Assembly (NCBI RefSeq): GCF_000143415.4 | Contig: NW_003314404.1 | Location: forward strand, 2,167-66,166 | Direction: 5' to 3' | Source: Selaginella moellendorffii | Taxonomy: Eukaryota > Streptophyta > Lycopodiopsida > Selaginellales > Selaginellaceae | Length of the DNA: 64,000 bases | Shown here: positions 60,801 to 64,000 of the stretch, one piece after another | Position numbering within the stretch: position 1 is the stretch's first letter | Layout of the letters: each line of letters opens with the position of its first letter | Program-made: the position numbers and the translations under genes | The notes under the pieces: generated by a model | What the model was told of the DNA's origin: nothing | Databases searched by the model: none | The model's input: the letters and a program-made list of their open reading frames with translations, nothing else

Positions 60801-62640
60801 CGCGCGCTCTCTCTCCTCTGCCACATCGCACTTGCATTGAGTATAGACGGGGACGGATCCTCCTAATCTCCTTTTCTTTTCTCGAAAGTTTCTTTCGCTC
60901 TGGCTCGCGCTGCTTGCCGGCTGGCTTGCTGTCGAGCCTGTGTTCGCTGCCAGAAGCATATACAGCAGCCTTGGACGGATCCACCTCCACGCACACACTT
61001 CACTTCCGCCGCCCCGAAATTCAATCAAGCTCCCACCCGGCCAAGAGCCGATGGATGGATCCATCACCCATCCATCACCACCCCGCCCAGGATCGCCCAA
61101 AAACAATCTGAGCCAGCCCAACACAAAGTCAGCAGTAGCCAGCAGCGGCCCAGGCACACATCTGCAAAGCACACACAGGCCTTGATAGCGAAAGATTGAT
61201 ACCTCCCAAATATTATATACAGAAACCTCTTTCGACTGAAGGAAGAGTTAAATTCTCGTCTCGATCTCGCCAGGAAGATGAGGAGGGCCTCCATATCTCT
61301 TGCAAACAAGGACGAGCGGGCTTTAAAGCTTGGGTACAAATCTGGGGCAAGATCATCAGGAGCACTAGAAATACGATCTCCAATTTGTGTCACAAGCTTG
61401 CTAGCAGTGAGCGCAGAGCTGGCTGGCTGCATGGGCTGCTGGAAGCATCAAAGTATCCCTCCAATCCAAATTTTGGCACGCTTTGATCCCCCTCTACTTT
61501 GCTGCAGTGTACTTTAAAGGGGATTACATTCTCCAAGAACCGCATTAGTCTTAATCTTTTTTTCCATTAGCCAGCTTATCCCACCACCTTTTTGGGGCGC
61601 TGTTTATCTCGTGGAAGATACCACCGGATAAGACAACGTTCGTACGGTCTTGAACAGATTGGCGCCACGCGTCCTCTGGTCAACCCAGTGTATACTGGAT
61701 GATTGGGAGCGTTGGATACGCGGATCGGACGGTCAAAATGGGCCATCCCCGCGTACGGCATCTCCGTACGGGCGCGCCTGCGGGCATTTGCTGCCCGCCG
61801 TCTGTAAGGGCATTTTTTTTATTCGTGTTCTGGCGTTGGAAATTCGTGCGAGGGGCCGGCGAAATGCCCGGGACGGGGTTCCCCTAAACATTCCGTTTGG
61901 CGGTGTTGTCAATGATCTGATCCGGTGCTAAAACACCAGGGCTATTCGAGGGCGGGCATCTTGGCGGCATCTTGTCGATCAATCTTTTATCTCGCGTGGA
62001 AAAGAAAACCACTCAAAATGCAATGCCGGGCCGATTCCTACGCATATATGAAGTACTCCGCGGTGAGAGAGGACTATCTCGTCGAGAAAATGCCCGGGAA
62101 TATCCCTTGGCGGGCGTTTAAGACAGGGGATGTGGTAAAAGATTAAAAGACCGGATGGTGACTGATGATTTTTGCACTTGGTTTGTTAATTAACAAGGCA
62201 AGCCGGCCGAAATGATAGTGTTTTTGTGGTTTTAACTTTTAACAGCGACGGGGGAGTGTCTATTTTGTCGCCCATGTACGGGCCGTGGAAGTAAACAACA
62301 GATTTTTTTTTGAAATTTTGAAAATAATTTCAAATTCAAATTTTAGAAAAACTTGAAAATTTTGACCGCGAAAGCTAAGCTATGGTAACGCGGTCTTTCG
62401 GTGATGATCTCATGCTTGCCTTGGAGGCGCTTAGCTAAACAAAAGAGGGATCCAAATTTTTCTTCTTTTTTGTAAAGGCCTGCCCGGTTGGTCGATCGAT
62501 CCAGCTTCTCGTCGTCCAAAAGAGAGGGCGGGGCCGATCGGTCGGTCGTTCGCTCGTCGCCGAGCGAGCGATCGATATTTTCGCGTGCGTGCTTTCGCGG
62601 CTCGCTGGCTATGGCGGCTTAATCCACCACCCCACTAATC
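60799..62640. other. Intergenic, no supportable gene
   Basis: GC-richer, with several GTACGG/CCGTAC motifs (61639, 61755-61771) and a short perfect hairpin GCGGGCA-TTTGC-TGCCCGC near 61779-61797. No open frame with family features. Confidence 0.4.
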
Positions 62641-64000
62641 CGGCATTAGCAGAATAATAAACTCTTCTCTCGCCTTTTGCTCCTCCTGGCAGCTTTCCGG
62701 TGTTCATTCAAATCCTTGGTCTCTCCTTTTTCTTCTTTCTCTCGTTTTCTTTCTTCTTTCTCTTTTGCCCTTTGCTTCTTTTCCCCTTTCCAGTTCTTAA
62801 GAGAGTTCTTGGGTTTCTTCCATCAATCAAGGAGATCTCGAGGCTCTTTCTCGTTATCAGGCTCATCTTTCCTCTCAACTCTCACTTCACTCACACTCGC
62901 CCAGACAAAGGGTTGTCACCTGACTGACAGCAACCTTGTCCCAAGCCCCCCTTGTGTTCGTGAATCGTGATTCGTGATTCGTGACTGATTGGGTTTCTTA
63001 AAAGGGGGGCGATGATGCTCGTCCGCAGCGCTGCCGCTGCCACTGCGGCGACGACGAGCAATCAATCGCGATGGTCCGTGCTTGCCTGATCCGACCTGGT
63101 GTGTCCGGAACGAAGCTCGACGACGACCAAGGGGAAAAAGAAGAAGAGGAAGAAGAACCAAGAACGAAGAGAATGATGGGGAATGATCACAGATAGTAGA
63201 GAGACTTGGGCGAAGCAACGGCCGATTGATTGATCCGGCCGCGAGACGAGCTACTTTGGTGGCTTGCAGTGGGATCCAAGCCAAAACCAGCAACACCAAC
63301 ATCGATTTCTCGATCCAAGGCTGGTCTCTACTCGACGTTCTCGCGTTTCTCCGTTTTATAGTTCTTTGTCCTTTAATACTTTAAGTTAGAACAGAGGGGA
63401 AGAGGGACGAAGGAGGGGGAAGAAGAAGAAGAAGAAGAAGAAGCCCTTTTCATATTCCTTGTGTTGTGTGTCCCTCTCGCGGTGCGTCAAATCACACCCA
63501 GAGAAGGAGAGAAGGGCTGGGAGAGAAAGCTCTCGTTTTCATGGTGTGTTACTAGTGAGCTACGTTTTTGTGTGTGTGTGTGTTTGTGTTTGGTGGTTGG
63601 AGTTCCTGGGGATGAGAAACAAGACCCCAGATCATCCAGAGTGAGATGTGGATGGGCGGACATGGACGGATTTGTGGATCGAAGTAGCATGGCGGCCAGC
63701 AGCACAAACTTGTAACAGCATATAGAGAGAAGAAAGCAAATCAAATCGATCCAGGAAGAAGCAGCAACAGTAGCTGCGAAGCAGTGGATTCATTTGATTC
63801 TCCGTGGATCAACCCAGGTTGAGAGGGAGCTCCTCGCCAAAGTGGTGTTTTTCTTGTGGGATCCAAGCTTGTTCTTCGCTAGAGAGGAAAAGATGTTGGA
63901 GGGCGTTGTTGTTGGGTGTGAAAGCGATGAGAGGCGGGTCTAAAGAGTGCTTGCTGTGCTCCTCCTCCCCTCTTCTCCCTTCTTCCATCGATTTGCGAGA
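62641..64000 (+). other. Possible 5' leader or upstream region of a gene beyond the right edge
   Basis: Long pyrimidine-rich (62690-62830) and purine-rich (63390-63445, including (GAA)n at 63419-63443) stretches, a (TG)n run near 63569-63583, and a short frame from 63012 of about 25 codons that could be an upstream ORF. Long 5' leaders of plant regulatory genes look like this, but no coding exon is visible. Confidence 0.3.

Noticed and set aside
60753-61172. Minus-strand frame with a long Arg-Glu repeat
   Set aside because: The repeat is the translation of a (CT)n microsatellite; nothing else in it looks coding.

Overview
The window looks like nuclear DNA of a land plant. A lycophyte close to Selaginella moellendorffii is the best guess: every multi-exon gene I could splice by eye has very short introns (about 38-160 nt, mostly 45-65), the genes sit in tight GC-rich clusters, and the rest is decayed Ty3/Gypsy LTR retrotransposon sequence. 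The species is an inference; the short introns, plant gene families and plant-type tRNA-Leu are seen directly.

Layout. (1) 1-4049: the 3' part of one long gene on the + strand, cut by the left edge. It has nine exons and eight tiny introns, all phase 1, and ends in an FCP1/HAD phosphatase-like domain. One in-frame TAG interrupts the chain. A family of 22-24 nt palindromes recurs inside its introns, inside its last repeat-coding exon and downstream of its stop. (2) About 4485-4690: a fragment of a Ulp1/C48 protease-like domain that runs into repeats. (3) 4.7-23.6 kb: old nested LTR retrotransposons. These include a long-LTR family (LTR_B) in both orientations, two decayed Gypsy pol regions (16.6-18.9 and 21.2-22.7 kb) and an AT-rich dispersed repeat called C here. 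(4) 23660-39824: a young tandem LTR array, LTR-internal-LTR-internal-LTR-internal-LTR, coding on the minus strand. Only the two outer ends carry the 5-bp target duplication ATGGT. The three internal regions are each 3854 bp. All lack RNase H and the integrase core, and two still encode an open 904-residue Gag-protease-RT polyprotein. (5) 39.8-46.9 kb: very AT-rich decayed sequence with repeat C, a Ty1/Copia remnant and a transition-riddled inverted copy of the 5' end of the nearby carrier gene. (6) 46.9-56 kb: a gene island with a methylesterase-like alpha/beta hydrolase, tRNA-Leu(AAG), a mitochondrial carrier, a half-size ABCG transporter, a DUF1338/2-oxoadipate dioxygenase-type gene on the minus strand, and a VAMP71-type R-SNARE in head-to-head arrangement with it. 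(7) 56-64 kb: no supportable gene; microsatellites and pyrimidine/purine-rich stretches that may be the upstream region of a gene beyond the right edge.

The island genes are ordinary single-copy-type cellular genes (ester hydrolysis, mitochondrial solute exchange, membrane export, lysine breakdown, vesicle fusion) with no sign of a shared pathway. The points most worth a second look are the palindrome/intron family in the left gene, the tandem retrotransposon array with one target duplication, and the almost transition-only decay of the carrier-gene copy.
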